Positions 39,898 to 41,258 of a DNA stretch of 41,258 bases are shown here, piece after piece (position 1 is the stretch's first letter; each line of letters opens with the position of its first letter). The stretch covers positions 1-41,258 of IMG/VR virus record IMGVR_UViG_3300027777_000066; one strand, given 5' to 3'. The stretch is from a virus. The notes beneath the pieces are model-generated. The model had not been told where the DNA came from. It ran no database searches and was given only the letters and a program-made list of their open reading frames with translations. Both the position numbers and the translations under genes were made by a program.

Positions 39898-39989
39898 TGC
39901 AGTTGTTTAGTTAGAACGAAGATGATTACCGCCAGCACGCAGTCCACCGCCACCACGACAGACAGACACAGCATGATGACATCCCTCAC
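39894..39989 (-). CDS. 31-aa single-TM peptide (GTG start, or 26 aa from ATG)
   Basis: The GTG at 39989 makes a GTGA overlap with the preceding stop; an ATG at 39974 is the alternative start. The body is one membrane segment, CLSVVVAVDCVLAVIIFVL, with tail TKQLQ. Its codons 7-11 (ATGCTGTGTCTGTCTGTC) include one of the genome's GTCTG repeats. It is too short to be sure of, but the overlap with both neighbours supports translation. Confidence 0.45.
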   Translation of the reverse strand: MRDVIMLCLSVVVAVDCVLAVIIFVLTKQLQ

Positions 39990-40237
39990 AGGTCCACCTC
40001 CACCCGGTCCATGTCCGCATTGTGCAGCTCGTTCAGTCTGGTTCTGTACTGCACCCGGCAGACCGGGCAGACGCCTTCCAGCCAGCCGTCTTCTACGGCT
40101 TGGTCGGCGATGGCCATTTCTATCTCCGCAGACAAGTCCAGCAGGTTGCCCGTCACTGGTTCGTCCACGATGATTTTGTGATACTGTCCGCAGAAGCGGC
40201 ACGCGCGATCGGCGGAGATGATTGCTGTGTAGGTCAT
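39986..40237 (-). CDS. Zinc-finger-like protein, 83 aa
   Basis: The start at 40237 (MTYTAIISADRACRFCGQYH) is chosen over an upstream reading that overlaps the whole next gene. Two CxxC pairs, CRFCGQYH (about 13-20) and CPVC (about 58-61), likely bind one zinc, with a helical part (DLSAEIEMAIADQAVEDGW) between. This layout is common in small phage transcription or DNA-metabolism modulators. No further function is readable. Confidence 0.6.
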   Translation of the reverse strand: MTYTAIISADRACRFCGQYHKIIVDEPVTGNLLDLSAEIEMAIADQAVEDGWLEGVCPVCRVQYRTRLNELHNADMDRVEVDL

Positions 40238-40254
40238 GGGTCCGGTTGGTTGGA

Positions 40255-40515
40255 TCAATCCCGGCGGCGCTGGATAAACTCCGCCACATCGCAGGCCCGG
40301 TAGCGGATCACGCTTCCAGGCACGATGGTCACTCGCGGCAAATCCGCCTTGATTGACTCCAGTGCCTTCTGGTTCATGTTGAGCAACCCGCACACCTGCA
40401 CCACCGTCAGCAGTTGCAGGTCGGCGGCAAAGCGCGTGATGAGCTGGGCTACCAACTCGGCGCGGGCCGAGTCGATCAACTCCGCCATCTGGGTAGGGGT
40501 CAGGGTGATGTTCAT
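40255..40515 (-). CDS. MerR/excisionase-like HTH protein, 86 aa
   Basis: The C-terminal 55 residues, with LTVVQVCGLLNMNQKALESI (about 36-55) followed by VIRYRACDVAEFIQRRRD, match the winged-helix of HTH_17/excisionase-type proteins, here likely a DNA-bending or repressor role. The N-terminal helix, TPTQMAELIDSARAELVAQL, may dimerise. It starts by a 4-bp overlap with the ribbon-helix-helix gene at the head of the early operon. It could help excision with the integrase or control early genes. Confidence 0.7.
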   Translation of the reverse strand: MNITLTPTQMAELIDSARAELVAQLITRFAADLQLLTVVQVCGLLNMNQKALESIKADLPRVTIVPGSVIRYRACDVAEFIQRRRD

Positions 40516-40703
40516 TGCATTTGCGCGAGCAAGAGATTCTGAATTGCACGGGCAGCGAAATTGGAATAACTCTCGCCGTTTTTCTGCGCCTCTTTCTGCG
40601 CCAATTTGTAAAGTGCCAAAGGAATGTTAACCTTCGTCACCTCTTTTGTCTTGCCCGTCGCGGGTCGTCCCGGTCGTTGTTTGGTTGGTGTATTACTGCT
40701 CAC
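40512..40703 (-). CDS. Ribbon-helix-helix regulator, 63 aa
   Basis: Starts with GTG at 40703. The basic N-terminal arm (TKQRPGRPATGK) leads to a beta strand, KEVTKVNIPL, and two helices, ALYKLAQKEAQKNGESYSNFAARAIQNLLLA (as a region), the ribbon-helix-helix fold of Arc/CopG repressors. It is the first gene of the early operon and faces a divergent gene of the same fold across 127 bp with repeats, so both likely control that region. Confidence 0.78.
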   Translation of the reverse strand: MSSNTPTKQRPGRPATGKTKEVTKVNIPLALYKLAQKEAQKNGESYSNFAARAIQNLLLAQMQ

Positions 40704-40830
40704 GGGCCGAAGCTGGCCATTAAAACGGGCAACGTAAAGATATTTTAACTACCTGTAATAAAACGGGCCAATTTAATTCTTGCTTTCTATTAGGTATCAG
40801 GCAAAATAGCCCTGAAAATAAACGAACCAA
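40704..40830. promoter_or_regulatory. Divergent promoter region with TAAAACGGGC repeats
   Basis: The word TAAAACGGGC occurs at 40721-40730 and 40759-40768, 38 bp apart. A minus-strand promoter candidate is TTGGCC-N17-TTAAAA, covering the repeats. A plus-strand candidate is TTGCTT (40780-40785) with AAAATA (40803-40808). The repeats would be operators of one or both flanking ribbon-helix-helix proteins and so the switch between the early operon and the gene at 40831. Confidence 0.5.
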
Positions 40831-41148
40831 ATGAAAACTAACGAAAACGCTCCCCCCAAAACTCGATCCAGAGGCCGTCCCAAGATGGAAGAGAACGAAA
40901 AAACCAAGTCCACCGGCGTCTCATTCACACCGGTTTTGCAGGCGATGGTCGTCGAAGAGGCCCAACGCCGTGGCATCAGCATGTCAGCCTTGGTCATTGT
41001 AGCCATCCGCGAGGAACTCGCCCGCGCCTACATGCGCCGTCTCGACCCTAACAGTGACTCCGACGCGGTGGACACCGAGAGTACCGATCCAAAAAAAACT
41101 GCGCTAGCCGCGCTAAAAGCTCCTTATCCGATGCGAAAGGCAAGGTGA
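40831..41148 (+). CDS. Ribbon-helix-helix regulator with disordered tail, 105 aa
   Basis: A basic arm (PPKTRSRGRPKMEENEKTK) precedes a strand, STGVSFTP, and helices VLQAMVVEEAQRRGISMSALVIVAIREELARAYM (as a region, about 34-67), i.e. an Arc/CopG-like ribbon-helix-helix. The arm resembles the one in the divergent partner (both with RGRPK/RPGRPA). The last about 35 residues are acidic then basic and probably disordered. The codons near the end include a run of eight A (41091-41098), a possible slippage site. The stop lies inside the intrinsic terminator that follows. Confidence 0.75.
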   Translation: MKTNENAPPKTRSRGRPKMEENEKTKSTGVSFTPVLQAMVVEEAQRRGISMSALVIVAIREELARAYMRRLDPNSDSDAVDTESTDPKKTALAALKAPYPMRKAR

Positions 41149-41160
41149 TCGCCTTGTTTT
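41141..41160 (+). terminator. Intrinsic terminator overlapping the stop codon
   Basis: CAAGGT (41141-41146), loop GATC and GCCTTG (41151-41156) form a 6-bp stem with one G-U pair, followed by TTTT. The TGA stop of the ribbon-helix-helix gene (41146-41148) lies inside the hairpin. The remaining 98 bp to the window end hold no supported gene. Confidence 0.65.
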
Positions 41161-41258
41161 CCAACCGCCAGCTTGTCCTCAACCTCTAATCCCCCATCGC
41201 CGCGATCCTCGCCTTCATGGGGCAAACCTTCGATCTGTGGGACACGCTAGGTATTTTC

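Noticed and set aside
41217-41258. ATG opening a frame at the right edge
   Set aside because: Only 14 codons are visible. If the ends are joined it stops after 18 codons, so it is not supported as a gene.

Overview
The window looks like an almost complete temperate phage genome of about 41 kb. Essentially every gene has a phage-type role and no clear host gene is visible. The virion block has a portal, a scaffold, a 360-aa coat protein, an adaptor, a beta-rich nozzle-like protein, several small Gly/Ala/Gln-rich internal proteins and a 2170-aa giant protein. There is no tape measure, sheath or major tail tube gene, so it most likely encodes a short-tailed (podovirus-type) particle. No phage RNA polymerase or DNA polymerase is visible, so it is not a T7-type genome. 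The host is GC-rich and its starts rarely carry a Shine-Dalgarno sequence. Together with the VirE-N-type primase this fits Verrucomicrobiota or a related group, but that assignment is inference and weak.

Layout, left to right. A tyrosine integrase (28-1206, +) is followed by a short region holding a 22-bp sequence with the exact geometry of a tmRNA 3' end (1347-1368), flanked by two pairs of TGTTCTC direct repeats. This reads best as a whole attP, which would mean the window is a free or circularly permuted phage genome rather than half of an integrated one. An XRE repressor-like gene (1437-1886, +) comes next.

From 29066 down to 1880 everything is on the minus strand and looks like one late operon. 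In transcription order it runs: small terminase; an unknown protein; three consecutive genes of which two have clear and one has a probable Sec signal peptide; a set of tiny membrane proteins (spanin/holin-like); tail fibre; large terminase; an unknown protein; portal; scaffold; major capsid; a small protein; adaptor; nozzle; internal protein; cupin-like protein; two further internal proteins; giant ejection-type protein; endolysin. Many junctions are ATGA, GTGA or TAATG overlaps. Having secretion and lysis genes between the two terminase genes is unusual.

A plus-strand regulatory island (29.1-31.5 kb) contains small HTH and unknown genes, two intrinsic terminators, and three separate operator-like repeat families. 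One promoter there appears to give a leaderless mRNA.

From 40703 down to 31410 a second minus-strand operon carries early genes: a ribbon-helix-helix regulator, an excisionase-like HTH protein, small zinc-binding and membrane proteins, a DNA-binding protein (probable ssDNA-binding type), a coiled-coil protein, a cytosine methyltransferase-like protein, a VRR-NUC nuclease, a SNF2 helicase and a VirE-N primase/helicase. A divergent ribbon-helix-helix gene (40831-41148, +) with an intrinsic terminator closes the window.

The most unusual features are: heavy enrichment of GTCTGTCT and GTCTGCGGAC words across the genome; CA-rich Shine-Dalgarno-free leaders, one made of AAC repeats; a hairpin that displays the scaffold start codon in its loop; and the unidentified secreted proteins in the late operon.
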